From positions 4,448,509 to 4,512,508 of the forward strand of contig NC_135182.1 in NCBI RefSeq assembly GCF_041146795.1: a stretch of DNA of 64,000 nucleotides, written 5' to 3'. This document shows, one piece after another, positions 11,581-22,207 of the stretch. The stretch is from Maylandia zebra (Eukaryota; Chordata; Actinopteri; Cichliformes; Cichlidae). How positions within the stretch are numbered: position 1 is the stretch's first letter; each line of letters opens with the position of its first letter. A program made the translations under genes and the position numbers. The notes under the pieces are model-generated. The model saw only the letters and a program-made list of their open reading frames with translations. It made no database searches and was not told where the DNA came from.

Positions 11581-12099
11581 AGAAAATTTAGAAGAAAAAT
11601 AAGAGACAGAAGAAACACCTTTCAACCATGTTATTAGTGTTGATGTTGCATAGTTTGTCCACAAGAGGGCACTCTGCAACTTCCCTACTGGCAACACACG
11701 TTTTGATTGCCACAAACACAACGACCAGCGGATCTGAGCAGAGTCCAGCAATATAAATATATAAATGAGTAAATACCTAAGCATCACAAATCTTAGGGAA
11801 ATTTGTTTCTGTCTCGTTCGTCTGAAAAAAACCCCAAAATATCGGCTGATATATCAGATTTTTAAATCACCAAATATTGATATCAGTTGCGATGACTAAC
11901 TGTTATGTCGCTCAGCCTCTAATATGAACATATCTTCCATAGGAGTTTAAAGACACTGTGGATTTTTCCTTGTCAATCTGTAACCAGTCATTATAGGTAC
12001 CTCAGTGCAACAAATATTTTGTTTACTTTACATTGTTTCAAAATTATTACAAAGTGGAAAGAGTCGAACTTTCCAGGTTTTTCCCAGTAGAAATTTTAC
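11581..12099. other. intergenic, nothing certain
   Basis: It includes a short stretch at 11,840-11,880 (AATATCGGCTGATATATCAG) similar to the interiors of hAT MITEs such as the one at 21,438, but no ends are visible. Otherwise nothing is recognised. Confidence 0.3.
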
Positions 12100-12181
12100 C
12101 TTTAACAACCACAATGTTGCTGAGCCAAAAACCTTTCGACCTTTACTACATCTGCCTCTCACAGCGTCGCTGTTACATCTA

Positions 12182-13826
12182 CAGGGTGGGCCATTTATAT
12201 GGATACACCGTAATAAAATGGGAATGGTTGGTGATATTAAATTCCTGTTTGCGGCACATTGTGAGGGGGCAAACTCCTCAAGATGGGTGGTGACCATGGT
12301 GACCATTTAGAAGTCGGCCATCTTGGATACAGCTTTTGTTTTTTCAATAGGAAGAGAGACATGTGACACATCAAACTTATTGGTAACGTCACAAGAAAAA
12401 CAATGGTGTGCTTGGGTTCAACGTAACTTTATTCTGTCATGAGTTATTTACAAGTTTCTGACCACTTATAAAATGTGTTCAATGTGCTGCCCATTGGGTT
12501 GGATTGTCAATGCAACCCTCTTCTCCCACTCTTCACACACTGATAGCAACACCACAGGAGAAATGCCAGCACAGGCATCCAGTATCTGTAGTTTCAGGTG
12601 CTGCACATCTCGTATCTTCACACCATAGACTATTGCCTTCAGATGAGCCCAAAGATAAGTCTAAGGGGGTCAGATTAGGAGACCTTGGGGGCCATTCAAC
12701 TGGCCCACGACGACCAATCCACTTTCCAGGAAACTGTTCATCTAGGAATGCTCGGACCTGGCACCCATAATGTAGTGGTGCACCATCTTGCTGGAAAAAC
12801 TCAGGGAACGTGCCAGCTTCAGTGCATAAAGAGGGAAACACATCATCATGTAGCAATTTCAAATATCCAGTGGCCTTGAAGTTTCCATTGATGAAGAATG
12901 GACCCACTATCGTTGTACCCCATATACCACACCAAACCATCTCTTTTGTTGTTCCAGCAGTCTTGGAGGGATCCATCCAATGTGGGTTAGTGTCAGACCA
13001 ATAGCGGTGGTTTTGTTTGTTAACTTCACCATTCACATAAAAGTTTGTCTCATCACTGAACAAAATCTTCTGCGTGAACTGAGGGTCCTGTTCCAATTTT
13101 TGTTTTGCCCATTCTGCAAATTCTGTGGCCGATCTGGGTCATCCTCGTTGAGATGCTGCAGTAGCTGGAGTTTGTAAGGGAGCCATTTCTGAGTAGCTAA
13201 TATCCGCCGAAGGGATGTTCGACTAATGCCAGTCTCCAGTGACATGCGGCGAGCGCTACGCTGTGGGCTCTTGCTGAATGAAGCTAGGACAGCCACTGAT
13301 GTTTCCTCATTAGTGACAGTTTTCTTGCGTCCACATTTTGGCAAATCCAACACTGAACCAGTTTCACGAAACTTAGCAAGCAGTTTGCTAACTGTAGCAT
13401 GGGAGATGGGTGGTCTCGTAGGGTGTCTTGCATTGAAATCTGCTGCAATGACCCGGTTACTGCGTTCACCAGATATCAACACGATTTCGATCCGCTCCTC
13501 ACGTGTTAACCTCTTCGACATGTCAATGGCTGTGAACAAAGAGAAACTTGTAAATAACTCATGACAGAATAAAGTTACGTTGAAACCAAGCACACCATTG
13601 TTTTTCTTGTGACATTACCAATAAGTTTGATGTGTCACATGGCCCTCTTCCTATTGAAAAAACAAAAGTTGTATCCAAGATGGCCGACTTCTATATGGCC
13701 ACCATGGTCACGGCCCATCTTGAGGAGTTTGCCCCCTCACATATACTAATGTGCCACAAACAGGACTTTAATATCACCAACCATTCCCATGTTATTACGG
13801 TGTATCCATATAAATGGCCCACCCTG
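12182..13826 (-). mobile_element. Tc1/mariner-superfamily transposon, DD41D type
   Basis: The 1,645-bp element has ends CAGGGTGGGCCATTTATATG and the exact inverse, and is flanked by TA on both sides (12,180-12,181 and 13,827-13,828), the target duplication of this superfamily. The terminal inverted repeats extend for well over 100 bp, through the ATGGGAATGGTTGGTGATAT block and beyond. One transposase gene fills the middle on the minus strand. The flanking ATGT/ACATC sequence suggests it landed inside an RTE LINE. Confidence 0.85.
12466..13521 (-). pseudogene. DD41D mariner-like transposase, two small deletions
   Basis: The reading starts MSKRLTREERIEIVLISGE at 13,521 and ends with the IEHIL-stop at 12,466. 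The N-terminal half holds helix-turn-helix domains (ISHATVSKLLAKFRETGSV, then CGRKKTV and a second helix set). The catalytic half has FSDET (first Asp), QQDGAP (second Asp) and SPNLTPLD (third Asp). The second and third Asp are separated by 41 residues, hence DD41D. Two frame breaks are visible: about one base is missing after DDPDR (near 13,128) and about two bases after TPLD (near 12,659). The rest of the coding sequence reads well in the shifted frames, so inactivation looks recent. As it stands the product would be truncated. Confidence 0.8.
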
Positions 13827-14545
13827 TACATCTCCTTCTCATTCACACACATGTATTCTGCCTTGCTTGTACTAACTTTCATTCCTCTTCTCTCCAGAGC
13901 ATACCTCCACCTCTGCAGGGTCCACCTGCTCCATACTCCCATGTTGTCTGCAAAACTTGTAGTCCCACCCCAACCTAAACCCATCTCTCACTCCTACCGT
14001 ACACCTCAGCCCTGCCTTGCTGTCCTGATAGATCTCCTGCACCACTCTCACATACTTCTCTGCCACTCCTGACTTCCTCGTGCAATACCACAGTTCCTTT
14101 CTTGGCTCCCTATCATTTGCTTTCTCCAGAGCCACAAAGACACAGTGCACCTCCTTCTGACCTTCTTTATACTTCTCCATCCTTCTCCATCAACACTCTC
14201 AAAGCAAACACCACATCTTTGGTGCTCTTTCTTGACATACTGCTGCTCACTGATCGTCACCTCGCTTCTTAACCTCGCCTTAATAGCTCTTATCCATATC
14301 GTCATGATATGGCTCATCAACTTTATCACTCTGTAGTTACTGCAGCTCTGCAGTCACCCTTATTCTTGAAAACTGGTACCAGTACACATTTTCTCTATTC
14401 TTGAGACATTGTGTTAAAGTCCACTGCCCTCTCTCCTGGAAATACCTCAACAAATATGTCATCTGGACCTTTCCAGTCTTCATCCTCTTCATAACACCCT
14501 AACTTCCTCCTTTCTAATCATCTGCACTTCCTAATACACTTTCCT

Positions 14546-16752
14546 TTTTTCCTCTATCCATCCTCCTCCTATTTATTTAGTGTCTACATATTTGGTTTTT
14601 ATTTGATTTTTTATATATATACATATATGCCTGTACAAACATTGCACAACAGAATTGTGGTACCCTCTACCGACAAGTTGTCAGAAGTACAGGAAGTGTG
14701 GTGTGGTCCTTCTTATACCCGTCTGCTTGCCTTCTTGTGTGGGTGCGTGTGAAACTGTCTTGAAACTCGTGTTCCCTGCATGCCTTTCCCTTTCTTCAAC
14801 ATGCTCTTGACTCGATGCTGCCACTGCAACCTAATCCTCTGATCAGCATGCTGAGAAGAGCACAGACGGGCTGACTGGGCCAGTGGAGAACAGGGGACTG
14901 AGGTGCTGCGTTGCTCCAGCCACTTTCTCAGATTGTTTCAGCCACTTGTGCTGATGCAGTGTGAACTTCGCTCATTGTTGACCAGGGGTGGAGGTGTAAG
15001 GGGGGGGCACACACCCCACCCCATCTGCTCAACATCTATCACCCTTCTGTGATCTCTTCTTCCACAGAGGTGAGAGCTGGGTGAAAGAGAAAAAGTTGTC
15101 CAACCAAATGTTTAGAAAATGCTAATTTGGTACCTGGACACTGCACACAGATCTTTCCAAAGACAGAATTAAAACATAAACAAGGGCAAGAAAGAACTTT
15201 TCCTTAGTTCAGTGTGTCAGGTTCAAGATAAACCAGACAAAGACTTGGGTGAATAGAGTGACTTAAGAGACCAAGGGATTGAGGGGAGTTACTTGGCACA
15301 CAAACAAAAAGCACTCATCCCTGCATAGCTTGCAGTGGTCCCAAATCCCCACATTTGTCCGGACAAATTGACTGGACCCCAGGTCTTGTTTGTGTAGCTC
15401 CGCTGGTCTGCTGGAGAGGACTTGAGGACAGTGGGGGATACCCCTCCAGCAGGCGTGGCTCATGGGAACAGAACAAATAAGATGTTCAGACCGAGCTTGG
15501 CAACAGTCTTTAATTCTTTCTATGGTAAAATCAAGAAACTAACCACCAGGGATACGATGATTAGGTTGTGCCTTAAACACTTATATGCAGTCTATAGTAC
15601 CATCCCAATATCAGAAATCTTTCAGGCGGCTGAAAGAAATTTAATGCAACATTTTACAGGCTCTCAGCTTGTTGTTATCTCAGCAGTGTTAGCACACAGT
15701 TGGAGTAACCCGTTATTGGGCTCCAAGTGGTACAAAAAGAAGTTTGTGGGATCTGGTCTATACTGCTTGTAATTGTGTTCATGGAATCATGGGTAAAACA
15801 AATGGGTTTTAAATGTTTCAGAATCTATAAAAGTTCAATTATTACAATTATGTTAATTCAAGAATAATTTGATATTATAATAATGACCGCAGATTGTGCC
15901 TATCCCAAGCTGTTATTTGAAGCTCAAGCGCTTAGTGTTTTGGGGGTTTTTCATATACAAAAATGATAATTTTACAGAAATGGAAAGATATCTGATGTAG
16001 CTATTAGCCAGCTTTAAAATGCAATCCCAAGCCAAGTAAACACAGCTGTCTTTGTAGCGTTAAAATACATTTTCAGAGTAATAGATACAAGTAGGGTGTT
16101 ATCAAGCACGCATATTTGACATGCATATTTTGATCCGCACCGTTCAATCTGCAGATTACTCCATTTCAATATAAACATATATAAAAATCCTACAAAATAT
16201 ATGGACATTTTTTAGAATCATGAGGAAACAATATGAAGACTGCAGCTGTTTTCAGACTATTTAGAAGCTTTAATGAAAAGGCAGATTGTGCAAAGGCAGA
16301 TATTTTTTGGCCATCTGTTCTTTGATGGCAAAACCTTTCAGCAGTGGAGGTGCAGTATCGTGAAGCACTTCGAGTGGTTTTTCAAACTTTTCATCTTTTA
16401 TTTAACAAGTGCAGCACAGTCATCATACTCCTGTGGATAGTGTGAGATGAAGCTGTGTATTGGAGAAACCATCACTGTGACCTTACAGTTACACTGCTTT
16501 GTGTGGTTGGAAGGCTTATGGAAGACTGCCATCTAGTGCACACTGTAGGGTTATAAGTTATCCAATGTTTATTTCTGTATAATATAAGTGAGCCTATCTT
16601 ATTTTATTTTATTTTAAGAATCAGAGTAAATCACTTTTAATTGTCATGTTAAAACTATGTCACCTACCCAAGAGTGTAAGGTTGGAAAAAAAACAGAAGA
16701 AGCCAGACAAGCCAAGTCAGAGTCATTGTGCATCTAGTACCGTAAATGCTGC
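14546..16752. other. intergenic, nothing recognised
   Basis: AT-rich DNA with no repeat family I can name. An open frame of 116 codons on the plus strand at 15,422-15,772 has no recognisable domain, no splice context and no matching neighbour; I do not call it a gene. Confidence 0.35.
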
Positions 16753-16830
16753 TGCTTACCATACCAAACATGCTCAATTTTCAGGAGCTAAGCAGGGTCA
16801 GGTCTCATTAGCACTTGGATGGGAGAATGT
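16753..16830 (+). pseudogene. decayed 5S rRNA copy
   Basis: GCTTACCATACCA at the start, GAGCTAAGCAGGGTCAGGTC in the middle and CACTTGGATGGGAGA near the end match 5S rRNA in order, with heavy change between them. The 3' third is lost. It is the leftmost member of the 5S-related series. Confidence 0.65.
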
Positions 16831-16943
16831 GTGCAAATGTGTGTGCATTTATACACACAGGATAGATTCAAGCTCTCATTGACATATTTTAAAAGACAAG
16901 AAAAGCATGCCCATGTAACAAGGTCATAAATCACATCTTGTTA

Positions 16944-17620
16944 TAATAATAATAATAATAATAATAATACATTTTATTTGAGGGCGCCTTTCAGAAACCC
17001 AAGGTCACCTTACAAAAAACACAATTAATAAAAGGAAAAGTAGTCATAAAATACATAGAATAAGTTAAAATTACAAAACAGAGCGTGACAACAGATAAAA
17101 CCAGCATTAAAGCGAATAAGCCAGTTTAACAGATGTGTTTTGAGCTGAGTCTTAAATACGGAGACGGAGTCAATATTTCTTAGTGCAGGAGGAGGAGAGT
17201 TCCAGAGCCGGGGAGCAGAGCGACTGAAAGCTCTGTTCCTCATAGTAATAAGGTGTGAGGACGGAACGGTAAGATGAATAGCAGATGATGATCTGAGAGG
17301 GCGGGAAACAGTGGTGATATGGAGCAGCTCACACAAATATGAAGGAGCAGATTTATGGATACATTTGAACGTGAGAAGTAAGATTTTAAAGTTTATCCTG
17401 GCTTCTATGGGCAACCAGTGAAGCTGCTGAAGAACTGGGGTAATATGAGCACTTAACGGAGTGTAAGTTATGACCCGAGCTGCAGAATTTTGAAGAAGTT
17501 GGAGTTTATGAAGGGACCTTTTAGGGAGACCAAATAGGAGGGAATTACAGTAATCAATACGGGATGTAATAAGACTATGGACAAGGATGGCAGCAGGATG
17601 GGGGGAAGGAATTTATTTGG
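16944..17620 (-). mobile_element. L2-clade LINE, 3' end
   Basis: On the minus strand the end of a reverse-transcriptase ORF reads [20 protein letters not shown], then [17 protein letters not shown], then [20 protein letters not shown] and [12 protein letters not shown]. This is the familiar C-terminal block of L2-type LINEs. Upstream, at 17,415-17,620, the preceding part is present but its frame is broken. The 3' end is a TAA/TTA microsatellite (16,944-16,969), typical of L2 tails. The copy is 5'-truncated; the last 129 codons stay open. Confidence 0.7.
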
Positions 17621-18196
17621 AGGTCTTTCTTTCTTTTACCTTTTATCGTCAGACACAACGCAGAACCACACCAGTTACACTCTGACTCCTTGAAAACAAA
17701 AGCTGTGCCTTTTTTTTATGTCACCATATTATTTAGTAACTTGAACCATATTTATGCGTGCAAATGTCAAGGGGTGCTAGCTTCCCACTTGGATTTGGAT
17801 TTATCTTTGCCCACACAAAGATGGTAATGGCGTGGCAGTACTAATTCTTCATATATTCTTATCATGTTTGGTTAGAACTCTCAGTCCTGTAAATTAAAAA
17901 CGTGTCAATCCAGTAGAAAACGTCTAATAATAAATATAATATCAGTTTGAGCCCAGCTAAAATATATTTATCTTAAATAACCTAAACTTTTGGACCAGAA
18001 AACAAAATTAAAACAAAGGACAATACTCATCCAGGTTTCAAAAAACTAAAAACATATAGCACTGAATATGTGTTTAAGCTCCTCTACGAATCCCAAGTTG
18101 TTAAAATCTGATTCATATCGAAGAAATAAATCAAAATACGCCAACATAGTTCGTGTTTTCTACCATATAAAAAGCCATCTTGTGATGTCAGCGTCC
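17621..18196. other. spacer at the left edge of the 5S cluster
   Basis: No gene. Parts (17,700-17,735 and 18,060-18,130) resemble the flanks of other 5S copies at 20,345 and 22,380-22,460, for example CTACGAATCCCAAGTTGTTA against AGTACGAATCCTAAGTTATT. The segment is probably an old duplicated 5S flank. Confidence 0.4.
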
Positions 18197-18223
18197 GCTT
18201 ACGGCCATACCACCCTGAACACG
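18197..18223 (+). pseudogene. 27-nt 5S rRNA 5' stub
   Basis: The first 27 bases of 5S rRNA are perfect (starting GCTTACGGCCATACCACC) and stop abruptly at AACACG. They join straight to the spacer that precedes the full gene 73 bp downstream. The same stub and junction occur at 23,911. Confidence 0.85.
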
Positions 18224-18295
18224 TTGCATTACATTTGTTTTAGCGTCCAGCCTTTGTTGTTGCATATAAATATGTTTCCTGTTACTATGACAGTC
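18224..18295 (+). promoter_or_regulatory. 5S upstream sequence with TATA-like box
   Basis: A 72-bp spacer with CATATAAATATG, placing TATAAA about 31 bp before the 5S start. The spacer recurs with a single base change before the gene at 24,010, and more diverged before the copy at 20,875. Upstream TATA-like boxes near -30 are known to help fish 5S transcription. Confidence 0.55.
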
Positions 18296-18414
18296 GCTTA
18301 CGGCCATACCACCCTGAACACGCCCGATCTCGTCTGATCTCGGAAGCTAAGCAGGGTCGGGCCTGGTCAGTACTTGGATGGGAGACCGCCTGGGAATACC
18401 AGGTGCTGTAAGCT
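18296..18414 (+). rRNA. 5S ribosomal RNA
   Basis: A full-length 119-nt vertebrate 5S rRNA. The internal control region is complete: box A AAGCTAAGCAGGGTC, the intermediate element, and box C TGGATGGGAGACCGCCTGG. The terminal stem pairs GCTTAC with GTAAGC. A TTTT Pol III terminator follows directly. It differs from the common mammalian sequence at GGTCAGTAC (T in mammals). It should be transcribable by RNA polymerase III with TFIIIA. Confidence 0.95.
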
Positions 18415-18425
18415 TTTGCTTTCAT

Positions 18426-18440
18426 ACACCAGGCGGCGCT
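18426..18440 (+). promoter_or_regulatory. CTCF-like motif after 5S
   Basis: ACACCAGGCGGCGCT matches the CTCF core CCASYAGRKGGCRSY at 13 of 15 positions by my count. It lies 12 bp past the 5S end. Confidence 0.4.
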
Positions 18441-19431
18441 GTTGCTCTTCATAACAGTACAGAGCGTTTTCTTAAAGTGAGACTTTGATAAATTTTCATC
18501 TTTTCTCTATTGTTTTTTAATTTAGCAGGTAATATTTATTATTACTATATCAGTTCTGGGGGTTTTATATTTTCAAACAAAATACACGTCTCACCGGCAA
18601 GTAATACTGCCTCCAACCTCTTCACCCTCTTCACATAGACACATACTGTGCACACACAGCATGCTCAGTTGTTTCAATTCATCAGCTGCCACAAGTCAAC
18701 TTAACGTATGCATAATAATACTCTTAACCTTCCTGTGTGCTAAAGACTATACACCCTACTTACTGGTTTTTTGGTTACATCAGTCTGCCACCCAATTAAT
18801 TTGTGTGTTTGTTCTGCAGCTCCACATCGCCCAGGCTGCAAAAAACGTGTGTGCTCTTAATGAGCTCGTTGTCATCTCTCTGCCATCAAGAGTGAGCATT
18901 GGTTAATGTTCATCATGTGACCAATGCATGCCAGCTTCTTTTACTTAGCAAAATTGTGATTAATAGTTTTGTTAAGGGGCACGGCAAGACCATACACACA
19001 CATTTTTAAAAAATTAACAAAAAATGCCTGAAGAAAAGGACACTTTGGATACCTAAGAAGAAAGGGGCAGGTGCTCATGCCCCCTGCACATGCATTACTG
19101 TTACTAATATTAATATGGGGGTATGGCCATAACCCCAGGATATTTTTATGTCATGCTGATTTGTATTTTTGTTGTTGTTGCTGTTGATTAAAAAAATGGA
19201 TCCAACCTAAAGGTCTTCTATGTTTTGAAACTCATGACACTCTATAGTCTTCTGTTGGATTTGAACACTTTTAATTTATAGCATTATAACACTGTTTCGT
19301 TAATCCTGTCATCACTGTCTTTAATTGAATTGAATTAATTTCATTGAATAAACAAAGTCTTAATCTAAAGACAGAAGTTAGCAAGCATTATACTTTGATA
19401 CATAAACAGCCTTTTCATGAGTTCTGTTATA
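18441..19431. other. spacer between 5S copies
   Basis: No gene. The part at 19,280-19,430 is related to 21,170-21,305: both have GCATTATAACACTGTTTC, AGTCTTAATCTAAAGACA and GATACATAAACAGCCTT in order. This shows a duplication that carried a decayed 5S copy with its flank. Confidence 0.5.
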
Positions 19432-19540
19432 CAGTAAGACAACCATCGAAGGACCCAGTCCCTTCTGGTCTTAGAAGGTAATTGGAATCAGGCCCTGGGT
19501 AGTACTTGCGTGACAAGCTCCAGTGGGTGTTGCTGCATCT
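19432..19540 (+). pseudogene. strongly decayed 5S rRNA copy
   Basis: CCCAGTCCCTTCTGGTCTTA, then CAGGCCCTGGGTAGTACTTG, lines up with the middle of 5S but with many changes. Its duplicated flank makes it the sister of the copy at 21,306. Confidence 0.5.
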
Positions 19541-19729
19541 TTTACTGGAGACAATTTTGAAAAGCAGGGATGTCAAAAATCACCAAGGATCGAAATTCAC
19601 TTATTCACTTAATTTCAGTTATGAATAGTTTTTTTTTTTTAAAAACAGCAATGATTTAAAAAAAAACATCTTTGACAAAAATTATCGTTGTCAATATTGT
19701 TGTCTTTTAATAGATGGATAAGCACCTTG

Positions 19730-20010
19730 AGTCAGCTATTGTGATTTACAGTTGATTTGAATTGAACTGAATTAAATGTCAAATCAAATCAAATCAAATC
19801 ACTTTTATTGTCACATCACATGTGCAGGTACATTGGTACAGCACATGTGAGTGAAATTCTTGTGTGCGAGCTTCACAAGCAACAGAGTTGTGCAAAATAC
19901 AATAATGTAAACAAGCAAAATACAAGAATGGCTACATCTGAAACTAATAAATATATGTACAACATATAATAGTATATGCATTTCTGGATGTGTATACTAA
20001 ATATTTTTCT

Positions 20011-20072
<62 letters not shown>

Positions 20073-20330
20073 ACATATTTTACAAATTAAATAGAGTAAA
20101 CAATAAATAAAATATATAAAAAAATAAAATATACAGAGTTGAGACGTGCAAAACAGTGGCATTACTGTACAGTATGGAGTGCATAATGTTAAAGTTCCAG
20201 TAGTGAAGCTGAGGTGTCTATGACGTGTTCAGCAGTCTGATGGCCTGATGGAAAAAGCTGTCTCTCAGTCTGCTGGTACGGGACCGGATGCTGCAGAACC
20301 TCCTTCCTGAATGTCTCCATTATCACACGT
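19730..20330. repeat. dispersed repeat with (TG)n microsatellite
   Basis: The repeat starts with an AAATC pentamer run (19,778-19,800) and CTTTTATTGTCACATCACAT. It ends with TGATGGAAAAAGCTGTCTCT and GGACCGGATGCTGCAGAACC, both familiar from a common teleost repeat whose class I cannot assign. A TG/CA microsatellite of about 28 units interrupts it at 20,013-20,070. Confidence 0.6.
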
Positions 20331-20422
20331 TAACTTTATTTCTTGTTGTTATTTCACCATATTATTTAGTAAAGCAGCAAATATGAAGCACAAAAATTCG
20401 GAAAGTACCACTAGATTACAGC

Positions 20423-20437
20423 AGCGCCCCCTGGTGC
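20423..20437 (-). promoter_or_regulatory. CTCF-like motif after 5S
   Basis: On the minus strand it reads GCACCAGGGGGCGCT, 14 of 15 against the CTCF core. It is downstream of the minus-strand 5S gene at 20,441, only a few bases past its terminator. Confidence 0.45.
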
Positions 20438-20440
20438 AAA

Positions 20441-20559
20441 AGCTTACAGCACCTGGTATTCCCAGGCGGTCTCCCATCCAAGTACTGACCAGGCCCGACC
20501 CTGCTTAGCTTCCGAGATCAGACGAGATCGGGCGTGTTCAGGGTGGTATGGCCGTAAGC
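20441..20559 (-). rRNA. 5S ribosomal RNA
   Basis: A full-length 119-nt 5S on the minus strand, the same sequence as the plus-strand genes at 18,296 and 24,010, with complete boxes A and C. The terminator AAAA (plus strand) follows at the 3' side. Its upstream flank (20,560-20,600) differs from that of the other genes but still has a TATA-like ATAAATAG about 30 bp before the start. The opposite orientation shows this is not a simple tandem array. Confidence 0.94.
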
Positions 20560-20874
20560 AACAGTTTCACCCACGTGAAGTCTATTTATGCATCTCAGTG
20601 TTCGTTGCGTTTAGTTTTAGATTGTCACAGTAATCGAATTGTGAATTAAAAACGTGAAAATCCCGTGCAAAACTGATTGGAAAAAAAGATATACAGGTTG
20701 AAGCCCTTTTAACAATGAAATGTAGCAGTCAATATACTTCTCGGGTTTCCCAAAATAAGAATATGGCGGAAAGAACAAAATAGTAAACTACAAATGTACA
20801 TTACATTTGTTTTAGCTTCCAGTTCATAGCCTTTGTTGTTACATATAAATATGTTTCCTGTTGGCTTCATAGTC

Positions 20875-20974
20875 ACTTACGGCCATATCACCCTGAACAC
20901 GCCCGATCTCGTCTGATCTCGGAAGCTAAGCAATACTTACTTGGATGGGAGACCGCCTTACAGGTACTGTAAGC
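20875..20974 (+). pseudogene. 5S rRNA copy with internal deletions
   Basis: The 5' half is nearly perfect (ACTTACGGCC in place of GCTTACGGCC). About 12 nt are missing after AAGCTAAGCA, removing the end of box A and the intermediate element, and about 6 more in GCCTGGGAATACC. It keeps the TATA-like upstream spacer, the TTTT tail and the downstream CTCF-like motif. A stable 5S product is unlikely. Confidence 0.85.
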
Positions 20975-20986
20975 TTTTGCTTTCAT

Positions 20987-21001
20987 ACACCAGGCGGCGC
21001 T
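20987..21001 (+). promoter_or_regulatory. CTCF-like motif after 5S copy
   Basis: ACACCAGGCGGCGCT, identical to the sites at 18,426 and 24,142, the same distance past the 5S-like end although the 5S copy itself is broken. Confidence 0.4.
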
Positions 21002-21305
21002 GTTGCTTCGTTACAACAAAGCTTTCAAAACAATAAGATCTTATAACTTGCAGGATATCTGTGTCACGGGCCACGGCTTTTACATTTTCAAACAAAATAC
21101 ACTTTTTTTTTCTCAACTGCAAGTAGTAATATTTCCAGCCACTTCATCGAATTTCCACACATTAAATTTATAGCATTATAACACTGTTTCATCATTGCTG
21201 CCATCATATGGTCTTTAAACAAGTTTTAAAAGTCTTAATCTAAAGACAAGAGACAGCAAGCATCATGATTTGATACATAAACAGCCTTCTCATCAGTTAT
21301 GACGT

Positions 21306-21405
21306 TCCTTACAGTCATACAAACCTCAAAGAACCCAGTCTCTTCTGATCTCCTTCTGAACTCGGGTAGTTGTGGTTAGTACTTGGTTGAGAGACCACCT
21401 CTGGA
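21306..21405 (+). pseudogene. strongly decayed 5S rRNA copy
   Basis: CCTTACAGTCATAC, CTTCTGATCTCCTTC and GGTTAGTACTTGGTTGAGAG follow the order of 5S, with the middle rearranged. It is followed directly by the MITE at 21,438. Confidence 0.6.
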
Positions 21406-21437
21406 TGGGAAAAAACAAAACATAACACTGACTCTGT

Positions 21438-21854
21438 TAGAGATGGCACGATACCACTTTTTTATGTCCGATACCGATATCATAGATTTGGATATCTGCC
21501 GATACCGATGTGAATCCGATATAGTGTGTTTTTTAATCAATAAAACTGTTTTTTTAATATCTTGCTGCATTTTGTATAAGTTCATACTCAAGTTTAAATA
21601 AACAACAACACTAAAGCTATTCTGTTATACCTACGTGTAAAAAAATACACTGCACCCAAAATATTTCATAGTTCAGCAAAACTGATCAATCTAATGAACT
21701 TAAACCTATACTCCATCATTCCTATTCTGGTATTTTAAAGAGTACTTAGCAGAAATATTAAGCAACCTAACTAATAGGGTTTCTCTCCGATATTAGATCC
21801 AGTAATTTACGTCAGTATCGGACCGATACGTAATATCTGATAGGTCCATCTCTA
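21438..21854. mobile_element. hAT MITE with 8-bp target duplication
   Basis: The ends are TAGAGATGG on the left and CCATCTCTA on the right. Subterminal palindromic stretches (CCGATACCGATATC on the left, TATCGGACCGATACG on the right) are typical of this teleost family. The flanks GACTCTGT (21,430) and GAATCTGT (21,855) are an 8-bp duplication with one mismatch, as expected of hAT. No transposase is present. It inserted between decayed 5S copies. Confidence 0.8.
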
Positions 21855-22083
21855 GAATCTGTGTAGATGACAATTTATATGGTGACATTTGTCATTTCAG
21901 TTTATGTCACTTCTGCAATGCGAAGTTCATCAATAGTGTTGTCTTTTAATGGGTGAATATTCCCTTATTACAGTGCAGACTGCTGCTTCAGTGTATTTTT
22001 TTGTTACGTCACGGTATTATTTACCAGAGCAGCTCATATGAAGCAAATATGAGCTCAAAAGTCAAAAACAAAGATGAAGCAGC

Positions 22084-22097
22084 AGCGCCCCTGGTGT
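22084..22097 (-). promoter_or_regulatory. CTCF-like motif, one G short
   Basis: The minus strand reads ACACCAGGGGCGCT, one G fewer than the core. It is downstream of the decayed minus-strand 5S copy at 22,111. Confidence 0.25.
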
Positions 22098-22110
22098 ATA
22101 AAGACAATCA

Positions 22111-22207
22111 TACAGTACTTGCCATTTCCACGGCAGTCTCTAATCCAAGTACCGAGCTGCTCCTGTTTAGCTTCCAAGATCAGGGGTGTTCTGAGTGGCC
22201 GTGAGCG
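22111..22207 (-). pseudogene. decayed 5S rRNA copy
   Basis: On the plus strand CAGTCTCTAATCCAAGTACC, TTTAGCTTCCAAGATCAG and GTGGCCGTGAGC match the reverse of 5S with losses in the middle. Its left flank (GCAAATATGA...CAGCAGCGCCCC) is homologous to that of the intact minus-strand gene at 20,441, so the two are duplicates. Confidence 0.7.

Larger units (their letters stand above)
12100..14545 (-). mobile_element. RTE-clade LINE fragment, split by a DNA transposon
   Basis: The minus strand from 14,545 down to 13,829 encodes, across broken frames, pieces typical of an RTE reverse transcriptase: IKLMSHIMTIWIRAIKARLR, MEKYKEGQKEVHCVFVALEK, LWYCTRKSGVAEKYVRVVQ and LQRWRYALERRGMKVS followed by AEYMCVNE. 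Left of the transposon at 12,182, DNA similar to the next part of the family seems to continue to about 12,100. Only the palm and thumb part survives, with several frameshifts. The FADD-type catalytic block is not intact (SFADNMG is visible). It is an old dead copy. Confidence 0.6.

Noticed and set aside
15422-15772. 116-codon plus-strand ORF as a novel gene
   Set aside because: No domain, no splice context, no neighbouring exons and no sign of codon constraint by eye.
19873-20162. His-Thr repeat ORFs on the minus strand
   Set aside because: They are translations of the TG/CA microsatellite.
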